Counted from the first letter of the stretch, positions 37,351 to 46,567 are shown. The stretch is 64,000 nt of DNA from Sulfitobacter sp. F26169L (GCF_026410285.1 NZ_JAPMLP010000007.1:62001-126000), one strand, 5' to 3'. Translations and numbers: made by a program. The notes: generated by a model not told the origin, from the letters alone.

Positions 37351-38769
37351 ATGACATACGATTTGAATCCCGCCGATGCCGCCTTTGCTGAAACCTTGCG
37401 CGCAGCGTTGCCGGATGGAACCATCGCTGACCCCTCGCAGCGCTATCTGGAAGAACCGCGTGGCCGTTACGCGGGGCAGGGTGGGGTTTTGGCCAAGCCG
37501 CGCTGTGTCGAAGATGTCGCGACCCTCATCCGCTTGGCGGCGCAAACGCGTGTAGGCGTGATCCCCTATGGTGGCGGTACGGGGTTGGTTGGCGGGCAGG
37601 TTGCACCCGATGGCGTTGCACCGCTGATTTTGTCGCTGGAACGGATGAGCGCCATTCGTGCGGTTTACCCCGATGAAAACGTGTTGGTTGCCGAAGCGGG
37701 TGCGGTTCTGGCCGATGTACAAAGCGCGGCAGAAGCCGCGCACCGTCTGTTCCCTTTGTCCCTAGCTGCGGAAGGCACTGCACGGATTGGCGGCAATCTG
37801 GCCACCAACGCCGGTGGTACGGGAGTGCTGCGGTACGGCAATGCGCGCGATTTGTGTTTGGGGTTGGAGGCGGTTCTGCCTGACGGGCAAATCTGGCACG
37901 GTTTGACGCGACTGCGCAAAAACAATACCGGCTATGATCTGCGGCACCTGCTGATCGGGGCGGAGGGGACGCTGGGTGTGATCACTGCTGCCGCGTTGAA
38001 ACTGTTTGCGCGTCCTGCGCAAACCGGCACCGCATTGCTGGTGGTGGAGAGCGCCGACGCCGCGCTGAAGCTTTTGAGTGTTGCGCGCGGGCTGTTCGGT
38101 GAAATGGTCAGCGCGTTTGAACTGATCCACCGTCAGGGGTTTGATTTTCTGAGCGAAACGATGCCCGATGTGCGCCAACCCTTCACGACCCCGCCGGAAT
38201 GGTGTGTCTTGATTGAATTGGGGCTGACTGCCGATATGGACCCGCAAGCTGCGCTGGAGAGCCTGTTTTCGCAGGGCGCCGAAGCCGGGCTGGTGACAGA
38301 TGGACTGATCGCGCAATCCACCGCGCAGGCGCAGAGTTTCTGGACGATCCGTGAGAGCATACCCGAAGCCAACCGGCGCATCGGATCAGTGTCGAGCCAT
38401 GATATCTCTGTGCCGCTGGGGGCGATCCCCGGGTTTATTGCACAGGCAGGCGAGAAGATGTCCGAGATGGGTGATTTCAGGATCAACTGCTTTGGCCATG
38501 TGGGAGACGGCAATCTGCATTACAATATTTTCCCGCAAGTTGGACGCAGCCGTCGTGAACATGAAAACCAGCGTGATGCTATAAAAGCCTGCTTGCATGA
38601 TCTGGTAGATTCCCTTGGCGGTTCAATCTCGGCAGAGCATGGTGTGGGGCGGATGAAGGTTGGTGATCTGGAGAAATACGCTGATCCGGCAAAACTTTCT
38701 GCGATGCGGGCGATAAAGACGGCGTTGGATCCGCTGGGCATAATGAATCCCGGCGCTGTTTTACGCTGA
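37351..38769 (+). CDS. FAD-binding oxidoreductase, D-lactate / D-2-hydroxyacid dehydrogenase type
   Basis: A 472-residue flavoprotein of the GlcD/D-2-hydroxyglutarate dehydrogenase group. The FAD-binding PCMH domain (about 35-215) has VIPYGGGTGLVGGQV near 70-84 and LAAEGTARIGGNLATNAGG near 138-156. The C-terminal FAD-oxidase domain has CFGHVGDGNLHYN near 380 and SAEHGVGRMK near 427, which hold metal- and substrate-binding histidines. The exact hydroxyacid is not decided by sequence. ATG 37351 is the first with a family-like N-terminus. A repeat element follows the stop by 8 bp. Confidence 0.9.
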   Translation: MTYDLNPADAAFAETLRAALPDGTIADPSQRYLEEPRGRYAGQGGVLAKPRCVEDVATLIRLAAQTRVGVIPYGGGTGLVGGQVAPDGVAPLILSLERMSAIRAVYPDENVLVAEAGAVLADVQSAAEAAHRLFPLSLAAEGTARIGGNLATNAGGTGVLRYGNARDLCLGLEAVLPDGQIWHGLTRLRKNNTGYDLRHLLIGAEGTLGVITAAALKLFARPAQTGTALLVVESADAALKLLSVARGLFGEMVSAFELIHRQGFDFLSETMPDVRQPFTTPPEWCVLIELGLTADMDPQAALESLFSQGAEAGLVTDGLIAQSTAQAQSFWTIRESIPEANRRIGSVSSHDISVPLGAIPGFIAQAGEKMSEMGDFRINCFGHVGDGNLHYNIFPQVGRSRREHENQRDAIKACLHDLVDSLGGSISAEHGVGRMKVGDLEKYADPAKLSAMRAIKTALDPLGIMNPGAVLR

Positions 38770-38777
38770 GATGTTGT

Positions 38778-38843
38778 CCGGGGGCCAGCCCCCATCGGGC
38801 TGGAGCCCGATTCCCCCGGGATATTTATGGCCAAAAGAAATTG
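38778..38843 (+). repeat. Intergenic palindromic repeat, copy B
   Basis: A 66-bp element between the convergent FAD oxidoreductase and apt genes. It shares CCGGGGGCCAGCCCCCAT, ATTCCCCCGGGATATTT and GGCCAAAAGAAATTG with copy A at 7005-7071. The inner hairpin here is ATCGGGC TGGA GCCCGAT, a different sequence from copy A but still paired. It could also act as a bidirectional terminator. Confidence 0.85.
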
Positions 38844-38850
38844 GGCGGTA

Positions 38851-39381
38851 TCAATGCCCGTCGAATTCACACAATATCTGTACGTCTACTCCCATGCTTT
38901 CCAGCTTTTTCCGGCCACCGAGAGCGGGTAGGTCGATGATGAAGCTGGTGGAAACGATCTCCGCACCGAGACGCTGAAGCAATTTAATGCCTGCTTCTGC
39001 CGTTCCGCCTGTGGCGAGGAGATCATCCACGACGAGCACTTTTTCACCTGGTTTTACCGCATCGTCATGGATTTCCATTGTGGCTTCGCCGTATTCAAGT
39101 TTGTAATCTTGGCTGAGCGTCTTTCCCGGCAGTTTGCCCTTCTTGCGAATGGGCACGAAGCCGACACTGAGTTGGTGGGCGATCGCGCCACCCATGATAA
39201 AGCCACGGGCTTCAAGACCCACAACTTTGTCTATGCGCAGCCCTGCGTAAGGGTGCAGCATCTGGTCAATCGCCATGCGAAATCCGCGCGGATCGGCAAA
39301 AAGTGTGGTCACATCGCGAAACATAATGCCTTCGTGAGGGAAGTCGGGGATAGTGCGGATATAGTCACGGACAGTTTTCAT
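38851..39381 (-). CDS. apt: Adenine phosphoribosyltransferase
   Basis: Converts adenine and PRPP to AMP. It has 176 residues, the usual length. The PRPP loop [12 protein letters not shown] is at 118-129 and the adenine-binding region has [10 protein letters not shown] near 55-64. It overlaps the LysE-family gene upstream as ATGA. With mtnP at the other end of this four-gene string it closes an adenine salvage loop: MtnP releases adenine from methylthioadenosine and Apt recycles it. Confidence 0.95.
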   Translation of the reverse strand: MKTVRDYIRTIPDFPHEGIMFRDVTTLFADPRGFRMAIDQMLHPYAGLRIDKVVGLEARGFIMGGAIAHQLSVGFVPIRKKGKLPGKTLSQDYKLEYGEATMEIHDDAVKPGEKVLVVDDLLATGGTAEAGIKLLQRLGAEIVSTSFIIDLPALGGRKKLESMGVDVQILCEFDGH

Positions 39382-40007
39382 GATGTGCTCCGGCGCAAGG
39401 TTGAGGTAAGAACGCCCATGGCGATCAATGCTCCCCCGCCTGCGCGGGTGATCCACGCGATGATATCAGGCTTGGCGATGAAGCGGCGCAAATGGTCGGC
39501 TGCGAGCGCATAGACCAGCGCATTTGCGGCGGCAAGTGTGACAAAAGTGGCGATCAGGATGGCAAATTGCGGCAACAGCGCCGCATCAGGGCGTATGAAC
39601 TGCGGCACGAAGGCGATGAAAAACGCGATGCTTTTGGGGTTCAGCGCAGTCACCGCCGCGGCATGTGTGAAAACCTGTGGCGCTGTGATGTTATCGGTCT
39701 TTGGCATCTCCAGCCCGCCTGTGGAAGCCGAGCTGATCAGTTTTATGCCGAGGTAGACCAGATAGACGGCGCCCGCCGATTTGAGGATCGTGAACAAGGT
39801 CGCCGAGGCCAGCACCAGTGCGCCGAGCCCGGCAAGGGATGCGGTCATCGCGACCAGATCACCCAGAGCAACACCGGCGGCGGATGCTACTGCAACCGAG
39901 CGGCCTTTGGACAACGCATAGCTGAGCACGAGTAAAACGGTTGGTCCTGGAATAAGGAGCAAGGCGATAGAGGCGGCCACGAAAGTAAGCCAGAGATCAA
40001 AGGGCAT
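39378..40007 (-). CDS. LysE/RhtB-family amino acid exporter
   Basis: A 209-residue membrane protein with about six helices. The family start is clear: [23 protein letters not shown] near 14-36, followed by [10 protein letters not shown]. The helix [19 protein letters not shown] near 120-138 is also typical. Such proteins export amino acids or their derivatives; the substrate is unknown. It overlaps apt by 4 bp and begins 9 bp after a DUF2927 pseudogene. Confidence 0.9.
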   Translation of the reverse strand: MPFDLWLTFVAASIALLLIPGPTVLLVLSYALSKGRSVAVASAAGVALGDLVAMTASLAGLGALVLASATLFTILKSAGAVYLVYLGIKLISSASTGGLEMPKTDNITAPQVFTHAAAVTALNPKSIAFFIAFVPQFIRPDAALLPQFAILIATFVTLAAANALVYALAADHLRRFIAKPDIIAWITRAGGGALIAMGVLTSTLRRSTS

Positions 40008-40016
40008 AGGGTTCTT

Positions 40017-40679
40017 TCAGCTAGGAGGATAATGGCGGATGAGTGCGATCTTGTCCTGATCACCCAAGGCTTTCAAGCTGTTGTCGGCGTTTTGGGACAG
40101 GATAGACCGGCCGCGGTAGTGCGGATTGGCGATATCGCTCATTAACCCCAAAGCTTGGGTGATTTCTTCGAGCAAGCCGGTTTCGTACTGCCGGATGGAC
40201 ATGCTGCGCGACAAGCCGATAACAGCACCGTTGATTGTGCTGATTTCGACGTCCAGCGCGGTGATGGCGTTGGCCATAGTTAATCCGTCAAGGATGCTTC
40301 TGTTTGCAGTGGCAATTCTCTCGCCGCGCGCGGTGTCCGGTAGATATATTGGTATATCGGGGGCATCAGATGACAGTCGTAACGCCAAGCCCACGCCGAC
40401 CTTGTTGAGGTGCTGCAAGGCGCGCACGACACTGGCTTCGGCGCGTTAAATTTCGCCTCCCAGAAACGGGGCATCGCGTTGCATGATGGCGACGCTTACC
40501 GTAGATTTTCGCCACCTGTAAAACGGCTTGGCAGAGGGGTGGCAAGACGGCGCCGCACAGGCGACATGACGGTAAAACGCATTATCATTCAGCTGGCCGA
40601 CAGTTTCGACGTAATCCTAGGCCTGCGCGGAAAAGGCAGCGCAAAACCAGAGCGTAGATGCCAACCGAAGCAGCGTCAG
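40017..40679 (-). pseudogene. DUF2927-type secreted protein gene with two in-frame stop codons
   Basis: One reading frame runs from the mtnP stop to 40017. It reads a signal peptide (LTLLRLASTLWFCAAFSAQA), then TAG at 40617-40619, then DNAFYRHVACAAPSC and KPFYRW, then TAA at 40446-40448, then the rest of the domain, with a C-terminal TGLLEEITQALGLMSD as in DUF2927 proteins, which usually have EELTQ.LGL followed by a SIFND-type motif (here SILSQN). No frameshift is needed between these parts. The original start is unclear; TTG 40664 or an overlap with mtnP are possible. The downstream 136-residue frame from 40427 alone lacks the signal peptide. Confidence 0.75.
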
Positions 40680-41548
40680 AGCATCCGCCCCGCGACCGCG
40701 TCAAGTTTTGCCAGCACAGCTGGATCGCGCGCTTCGGGCTGGGTCATGATGGCGTATTCAAGTGCGCGGTCACAACCGTGCGGGCAAAGCGCGCGATTTG
40801 CGCCCAAAAGAGCGGGAAGACGCGCCACCAGATCGCGCGCATTGGCAGCGTTGCCCTGCAATGTCCTGATGATCTCGGTCACATCGACCTCACCGTGATC
40901 GGGGTGCCAGCTGTCATAATCGGTGATCATCGCAATGGATGCATAGCACAGTTCGGCCTCGCGGGCGAGTTTCGCTTCGGGCATATTGGTCATGCCGATC
41001 ACATCAGCGCCCCAGCTTTCGCGGTACATTTTGCTTTCAGCCAGGGTGGAAAACTGCGGACCTTCCATAGCCAGATACGTGCCGCCACGGTGAACCGTTA
41101 CGCCGGTTGCTTTCGCCGCGTCCTCGCAGGCGTCGGACAGGCGGGGGCAGGTGGGGTGTGCCACGCTTACATGGGCCACGCATCCGGTGCCGAAGAACGA
41201 CTTTTCCCGCGCAAAGGTCCGGTCGATGAACTGGTCTACAATTACAAAATCCCCTGGTGCCATTGCCTCACGGAATGACCCGCAGGCCGAGACGGATATC
41301 ACATCGGTACACCCCAGACGCTTGAGTGCGTCGATGTTTGCGCGGTAGGGCACTGTCGAGGGGGAGTGGATATGCCCGCGTCCGTGACGGGGAAGGAATG
41401 CCATGTCAATACCGTTCAGGCTGCCTGTCAGGATCGCATCCGAGGGCGCCCCCCATGGCGTTTCCATCGTTGTCCATTGCGCGCCTTCAAGCCCGTCGAT
41501 GTCATAAATTCCGGAGCCGCCGATGATGGCAATTTTGGTGGAGTTCAT
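40676..41548 (-). CDS. mtnP: S-methyl-5'-thioadenosine phosphorylase
   Basis: Splits methylthioadenosine with phosphate into adenine and methylthioribose-1-phosphate. It has 290 residues. GGSGIYDIDGLE is near 9-20, PRHGRGHIHSPSTVPYRANI near 53-72, VHRGGTYLAMEGPQFSTLAE near 151-170 and VIGMTNMPEAKLAREAELCY near 185-204. AAAGGAAAAACCC precedes ATG 41548. The stop overlaps the start of the DUF2927 remnant. Adenine made here can be reused by Apt three genes downstream. Confidence 0.95.
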   Translation of the reverse strand: MNSTKIAIIGGSGIYDIDGLEGAQWTTMETPWGAPSDAILTGSLNGIDMAFLPRHGRGHIHSPSTVPYRANIDALKRLGCTDVISVSACGSFREAMAPGDFVIVDQFIDRTFAREKSFFGTGCVAHVSVAHPTCPRLSDACEDAAKATGVTVHRGGTYLAMEGPQFSTLAESKMYRESWGADVIGMTNMPEAKLAREAELCYASIAMITDYDSWHPDHGEVDVTEIIRTLQGNAANARDLVARLPALLGANRALCPHGCDRALEYAIMTQPEARDPAVLAKLDAVAGRML

Positions 41549-41792
41549 GGGTTTTTCCTTTGATCGTGTTGTGGCAATGGTGGCGCTCTGGCAAAACTAT
41601 TGCAACCGTACAAAAGGTCACCTGACAAGCCTGTGATTTATGTACCTGCCTGTAACGCGCGCCGATCCGGCATATCAATATTGCCGCGTCGCGTGTGCGA
41701 GAGAAATCCGCGCTGCCGCTTTCCTTTTTTGCATACATGGTCTAGGTGCAGCGCAACTACCCATCCCCCATTTCCCCGTAGGAGACGCTATT

Positions 41793-43460
41793 GTGCGCGC
41801 GACATTCCGTAGTTTTACAAAAAACCTGACGCCCAAGGATGTAACCGATCTACGCTGGATGGGCGAAGACGGGTTTTCGGTGTCGCGGATGCGGATTGAA
41901 CTGTTGTCGGGCCTTACGGTCGCGCTTGCGCTGGTGCCGGAGGCCGTGGCCTTTGCGTTTGTTGCAGGTGTGCACCCGCTGGTGGGTCTGTATGCGGCAT
42001 TTCTGGTGGGGCTGATTACAGCGCTGATCGGTGGACGTCCCGGCATGATTTCGGGTGCCACGGGGGCGCTTGCGGTAGTGATGGTGGCGCTGGTTGCCCA
42101 GCACGGGGTTGAGTATCTGTTTGCCACGGTCGTTTTGATGGGTCTATTGCAGATTTTTGCAGGCGTCATGCAGTGGGGCAAATTTATCCGGCTGGTGCCG
42201 CATCCGGTGATGCTCGGCTTTGTGAACGGCCTCGCCATAGTGATTTTTCTGGCCCAGATGGGGCAATTCAAGGTGCCGGGCACTATGGTTGATACAGGCC
42301 ACGGCATGTCAGGGGGCGAGTGGCTGTCGGGTATGCCGCTCTATCTGATGCTGGCGCTGGTTGGCGCGACGATGGCGATCATCTGGGTGATGCCGCGTAT
42401 TACAAGCGTTATTCCTGCGCCGCTTGCCGGTATCGGGATTGTTGCCGCCGTGGTGATCTTTACAGGTATGGACGTCCCGCGCGTCGGTGATCTTGCCTCC
42501 ATTCAGGGCGGTTTGCCATCGTTCCACAATCCGTTCGGCACCGGTGAGGGGCTGTATGGCACAGCACTTGCCCCGCTAAACATGGAGACATTGTACATTA
42601 TCGCGCCCTACGCCGTGATCCTTGCGGCAATCGGCCTGATCGAAAGCCTGCTGACGCTGAACCTTGTGGGCGATATGACCAACACCCGTGGCGGTGCCAG
42701 CCAGGAATGTATCGCGCAGGGTGTGGCCAACACTGTCACCGGATTTTTCGGCGGCATGGGCGGTTGTGCGATGATCGGCCAGTCGATGATTAACGTGAAA
42801 TCGGGCGGGCGCACCCGTGTTGCGGGTATTGCCGCGGCCTTGTTCTTGCTGGTGTTTATCGTCGCGGCCGCCCCGCTGATCGAGCTGATCCCCCTTGCTG
42901 CACTTGTTGGGGTGATGTTCATGGTTGTGATCGGCACATTTGCCTGGAACAGCCTTACGATCCTGCGGAAAGTTCCGTTTACAGATGCATTTGTAATTCT
43001 GCTGGTGACCGTTGTGACGGTGTACAAGGATCTTGCGGTTGCTGTTGTCGTTGGTGTGATTGTAAGCGCGCTGGCCTATGCATGGAACAACGCGCGCCGT
43101 ATCCATGCCAGTACCTACACCACGCCCGAGGGTGCGAAAGTGTATCAGGTGCAGGGGCCGCTGTTCTTCGGCTCAGCCGAGGGGTTCGCCGAGCTGTTCA
43201 ACGTGGCAGAAGATCCTGAGGTCGTGATTGTGGATTTCAAAGACAGCCGCGTTGTCGATCAATCCGCCCTTCAGGCGATCGAGGCAATGGCAGGCAAGTA
43301 CGAAGCTGCAGGCAAACGTCTGGAGCTGCGCCACCTGACCCGCGATTGTCACGCGCTGCTGACCAAAGCGGGCCACCTGATGATCGATAGCGACGATGAT
43401 CCGGATTATCAGGTTGCGGTGAACTATCAGGTCCGTACGGGCGTTTTGGGCAGCCACTGA
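41793..43460 (+). CDS. SulP-family inorganic anion transporter with STAS domain
   Basis: A 555-residue transporter. About 11-14 membrane helices run from residue 30 to 415, with LTVALALVPEAVAFAFVAGV near 35-54 as the family signature. A C-terminal STAS domain (about 430-540) has VYQVQGPLFFGSAE and VVIVDFKDSRVVDQSALQAI. Members move sulfate, bicarbonate or other anions; which is not clear. GTG 41793 is preferred because TAGGAGA lies 8-9 bp upstream and the longer open frame to 41640 looks non-coding. Confidence 0.9.
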   Translation: MRATFRSFTKNLTPKDVTDLRWMGEDGFSVSRMRIELLSGLTVALALVPEAVAFAFVAGVHPLVGLYAAFLVGLITALIGGRPGMISGATGALAVVMVALVAQHGVEYLFATVVLMGLLQIFAGVMQWGKFIRLVPHPVMLGFVNGLAIVIFLAQMGQFKVPGTMVDTGHGMSGGEWLSGMPLYLMLALVGATMAIIWVMPRITSVIPAPLAGIGIVAAVVIFTGMDVPRVGDLASIQGGLPSFHNPFGTGEGLYGTALAPLNMETLYIIAPYAVILAAIGLIESLLTLNLVGDMTNTRGGASQECIAQGVANTVTGFFGGMGGCAMIGQSMINVKSGGRTRVAGIAAALFLLVFIVAAAPLIELIPLAALVGVMFMVVIGTFAWNSLTILRKVPFTDAFVILLVTVVTVYKDLAVAVVVGVIVSALAYAWNNARRIHASTYTTPEGAKVYQVQGPLFFGSAEGFAELFNVAEDPEVVIVDFKDSRVVDQSALQAIEAMAGKYEAAGKRLELRHLTRDCHALLTKAGHLMIDSDDDPDYQVAVNYQVRTGVLGSH

Positions 43461-43619
43461 GGCGGGTAGCGATGCCTGACAGGGGCTCCCGAAGAGAACA
43501 CCGGTTTTCGAGGCGACTAATCGTTGCTCTCAAAATGATACTTTGGGGAATATGGGGCGGTCCTGTATCGCTGAGCCATTTTCAATACTGACTGAACTGA
43601 GCAGCGTTCATAAGGTATC

Positions 43620-43649
43620 TTGACTCAACTACATTTGTAGTTTTATCAT
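43620..43649 (+). promoter_or_regulatory. Promoter with ArsR-type palindrome
   Basis: TTGACT (43620-43625) and TATCAT (43644-43649) form a -35/-10 pair with an 18-bp spacer. A perfect inverted repeat ACTACA TT TGTAGT sits in the spacer at 43628-43641, where a bound repressor would block RNA polymerase. The -10 covers the first possible ATG at 43648, so transcription should begin near 43656. Confidence 0.6.
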
Positions 43650-43971
43650 GGCTTCTATGATGAAACATACTTCCGCAGCACTCTCACTCGCCGCTCTTGG
43701 CCATGACACCAGGCTGACGATATTTCGCCTATTGGTCCGTGCGGGAAAAGACGGACTCAATATCGGGGAGATTGGGCAGCATCTGGACATGGCGGCGTCT
43801 ACCCTAGCTTACCATCTCAAAACTCTTGTGGATGCCGGCTTGGTGACACAAGAGCGGCAGGGACGGCAGATCGTAAACCGCGTGGATTTCGATATCATGC
43901 ATCAAACTGTGTCGTTCCTGACGTCGGAATGCTGCACAGGGGTGAAGCTCACGCGGAAGGATGCTGCATAA
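43648..43971 (+). CDS. ArsR-family metalloregulatory repressor
   Basis: A 107-residue winged-helix regulator (105 or 104 if it starts at ATG 43657 or 43660). The HTH is at about 36-62 (LNIGEIGQHLDMAASTLAYH). A cysteine pair at residues 95-96 (SECCTG) near the C-terminus is a likely metal or metalloid sensing site. It should repress its own promoter and the permease behind it; the stop overlaps the first possible permease start as TAATG. The upstream -10 element covers ATG 43648, so the true start is probably 43657 or 43660 on a leaderless mRNA. Confidence 0.85.
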   Translation: MASMMKHTSAALSLAALGHDTRLTIFRLLVRAGKDGLNIGEIGQHLDMAASTLAYHLKTLVDAGLVTQERQGRQIVNRVDFDIMHQTVSFLTSECCTGVKLTRKDAA

Positions 43972-44024
43972 TGGCTATCGCTATTTTTTCGCCCAAAAGA
44001 AACTATAAACCTAAGGATTTAGAC

Positions 44025-45077
44025 ATGACCGAACTCAATTCCAATGTCCCGTCCCGTACCAATGACCTATTTCAACGGTTCTGGACAAAAGAGAAGGTCT
44101 GGCTGGTCTCGGCAGGCATTCTCTTTTTGCTGTTTATCTTCGCGCCAACCCTTGGTCTCACCACTGCGGGTTTTGTCACCCAGAACCTCGCGAATGTAGT
44201 GCCCTTTCTTGCCCTATCTGTCGGGATCGCGGCTTATGCCGGGGCAACTGGCGCGGACGGGCTGATCGCGCGGGCCTTTACCGGCTCACCGGTCATGATG
44301 ATCTTTGTTGCCGCTGTTGTCGGCGGGCTTTCTCCGTTCTGTTCCTGCGGTGTCATTCCTCTCATTGCTGCGCTGCTCGCGATGGGCGTGCCGCTTTCCG
44401 CGGTCATGGCATTCTGGCTTGCCTCGCCGGTGATGGATCCATCAATGTTTTTTCTGACCACAGGCGTTCTGGGCATCGAATTTGCCATAGGCAAAACGAT
44501 CGCTGCCCTAAGTTTGGGTATTTTTGGTGGTTTCGTGGTTCACGTTCTGGCCAATTCGGGTGCTTTGTCCGATCCCCTGCGTGACGGTGTTGGCAATGGC
44601 GGTTGCGGGGGGGCAAAGGTCCGCACGGTTCAGCCAGTTGTTTGGAAATTCTGGGGCGAAGATGAACGTGTCGCTAAATTCTGGCGCGAGGGCATCAAGA
44701 CCACGCTGTTTCTCGCCAAATGGCTGACGCTTGCATTTATCCTCGAAAGCCTGATGCTGGCATGGCTGCCTGCCGATCTGGTCGCAAGCTCGCTTGGTGG
44801 CGCGGGCATCGCTCCCATCGGTATTGCAACCCTAGTAGGTGTGCCTGCTTATCTGAATGGTTATGCTGCTCTGCCATTGGTGGGCGGTTTGATGGGACAG
44901 GGTATGGCACCGGGGGCGGGCATGGCGTTTCTGGTCGCAGGCGGGGTTAGCTCGCTGCCCGCTGCAATCGCGGTCTGGGCCTTGGTCAGAAAAGAGGTGT
45001 TTTTGCTGTATCTCGGCATCGCGTTGACAGGTTCATTTGCCATAGGTCTGTTGTTCCAGCTCTGGACTGCGCTTTAG
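44025..45077 (+). CDS. Permease of the ArsP_1/DUF318 family
   Basis: A 350-residue membrane protein with about eight helices. The family signature FCSCGVIPLIAALLAMGVPL is near 105-124, with cysteines 106 and 108, and a second repeat-like motif LVGVPAYLNGYAALPL follows near 265. Related permeases export methylated arsenic or other metalloids. ATG 44025 is preferred because AAGGA lies 7 bp upstream; ATG 43971, coupled to the ArsR stop, is also possible and adds 18 residues. Control by the adjacent ArsR protein is likely. Confidence 0.85.
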   Translation: MTELNSNVPSRTNDLFQRFWTKEKVWLVSAGILFLLFIFAPTLGLTTAGFVTQNLANVVPFLALSVGIAAYAGATGADGLIARAFTGSPVMMIFVAAVVGGLSPFCSCGVIPLIAALLAMGVPLSAVMAFWLASPVMDPSMFFLTTGVLGIEFAIGKTIAALSLGIFGGFVVHVLANSGALSDPLRDGVGNGGCGGAKVRTVQPVVWKFWGEDERVAKFWREGIKTTLFLAKWLTLAFILESLMLAWLPADLVASSLGGAGIAPIGIATLVGVPAYLNGYAALPLVGGLMGQGMAPGAGMAFLVAGGVSSLPAAIAVWALVRKEVFLLYLGIALTGSFAIGLLFQLWTAL

Positions 45078-45102
45078 GCTAAACCCTTAATTCTGCGTGA
45101 CG

Positions 45103-45133
45103 AATTGCAGGCCCGGGGCGCGGGTCTGCAATT
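45103..45133 (+). terminator. 13-bp hairpin after the permease
   Basis: 45103-45115 pairs with 45121-45133 around a 5-nt loop, with one G-T pair. It begins 25 bp past the permease stop and is followed by TCCC. The rest of the gap to 45339 shows no gene or clear signal. Confidence 0.75.
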
Positions 45134-45339
45134 TCCCGGATGTCAGGCAATAAAGCTGCATCGAAAACTGCACTTTAGAACACCTTGGCCAACATTGATC
45201 ATTGGCAGAACATGCGGGATTCATCCCGATTTAAGCCGCGAAAAACCCCATTCATATTCTGGACTGTAATCGACGTTCGTTGGTCCTCGGTTTCTCCAAC
45301 GCGGTAATCATTTCCGTCAGCGGTATTAAATCCAACCTC

Positions 45340-45945
45340 TCAATCATCCGGTCTGATCATTTCGAACACTTCGCGCACTGCTGTGTAGTCGCGGTACCCC
45401 AGGCGGCTGAGCGGGGCGTAGCGGGTAACGTCAAAGCGGCCATCCACCACGCAATCATCGCGTAAATGCACACCGATAACCTCCCCAAAGCAGACAAAGT
45501 TTGCAGTACCTTCAATCTGAACGATCTGCGTCATGCGACATTCAAGAGATGCGGGGGCGTTAGCGACGCGTGCGCAGGCGATCTGGTCACATTCCGCTTT
45601 TTCAATTCCGGCGTGGGCAAATTCGTCCGTGCCATGATCCAGAGTTGCGGAGGATTTGTTCATCGCGTCTCGCGCTGCATACTCCACGATGTTCACGCAG
45701 AAAACGCCTGTTTCACGAATGTTGGCCATGCTGTCTTTGGTGCCGTCCACGTCGTCTTTCACGCCGGTTGATGCAAACATAACCTGTGGTGGCACGTAAG
45801 CGACGCCGTTGAAAAAGGAATAAGGCGCAAGGTTATCACGTCCCTGTGCATCGCGGCTCGATATCCAGCCAATAGGGCGCGGTGTGACAATTGCGTTAAA
45901 CGGATTGTGGGGCAGGCCGTGGCCATCGGCGGGACGGTAGAACAT
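45340..45945 (-). CDS. Flavin reductase-like FMN-binding protein
   Basis: A 201-residue split-barrel flavoprotein. ITS start (NAIVTPRPIGWISSRDAQGR, near 17-36) and NLAPYSFFNGVAYVPPQVMF are typical of the flavin reductase domain that binds FMN. The function in this organism is unknown; members include NADH:flavin oxidoreductases and proteins lacking reductase activity. It is divergent from an acetyltransferase gene 91 bp away. Confidence 0.88.
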   Translation of the reverse strand: MFYRPADGHGLPHNPFNAIVTPRPIGWISSRDAQGRDNLAPYSFFNGVAYVPPQVMFASTGVKDDVDGTKDSMANIRETGVFCVNIVEYAARDAMNKSSATLDHGTDEFAHAGIEKAECDQIACARVANAPASLECRMTQIVQIEGTANFVCFGEVIGVHLRDDCVVDGRFDVTRYAPLSRLGYRDYTAVREVFEMIRPDD

Positions 45946-46036
45946 ATTCAGGGCACCTTTGCGTTGTGATTGAATACAGAGCTAGCGCCGTGATAAGCGC
46001 CTGACCAGTAGAAACCCCGCCGGAGCATCATCTGCC

Positions 46037-46522
46037 GTGTACGTTATCACCCCCGAAACTGCTCAGGATCACTGGGAGACAGAAGCGCTTTATGATACCT
46101 GCTTTGCCCCCGGTCGTACGGCGCTGTCGTCTTATCGTCTGCGCGAAGGGGTTCCGCCCGTCGCCGGCCTCAGCCTTGTGGCGCGGGACGATCTGGGGAT
46201 TCTGGGGGGTGCGATCCGCTTCTGGCCGGTTTTGGTGGGGGGGCACGTGGCTTTGTTGCTGGGCCCTGTTGCCGTACACCCGACGCGGCAGGGAGAGGGG
46301 CTTGGGGGATTGCTGATCGAAACTTCGCTGGCGCTGGCAGGGCCGCAAGGGTGGGACCGTGTGATGCTGGTCGGCGATGCTCCCTATTACGGGCGCTACG
46401 GGTTTTCGCGTTTGGAGGGCGTTATCATGCCACCGCCAACTAATCCCGAAAGAGTTTTAGGGCGTGCATTGACGCCGCACGCATGGGACGAAATCAGCGG
46501 GGAGGTCACGCGGGCGCGTTGA
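46037..46522 (+). CDS. GNAT-family N-acetyltransferase
   Basis: A 161-residue acetyltransferase. The acetyl-CoA-binding motif is LGPVAVHPTRQGEGLGGLLI near 76-95, followed by VMLVGDAPYYGRYGF near 112-126, which is typical of YhbS-like enzymes. The substrate is unknown. GTG 46037 is the start, with CGGAG about 11 bp upstream. Confidence 0.88.
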   Translation: MYVITPETAQDHWETEALYDTCFAPGRTALSSYRLREGVPPVAGLSLVARDDLGILGGAIRFWPVLVGGHVALLLGPVAVHPTRQGEGLGGLLIETSLALAGPQGWDRVMLVGDAPYYGRYGFSRLEGVIMPPPTNPERVLGRALTPHAWDEISGEVTRAR

Positions 46523-46567
46523 AAACAGTGCGATTGTAACCCACATATGACCCAGAGGAGTTCATCG

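Noticed and set aside
43929..43970. Permease start within the arsR gene at 43929.
   Set aside because: It would overlap the arsR coding end by 43 bp; ATG 44025 with AAGGA or ATG 43971 fit better.
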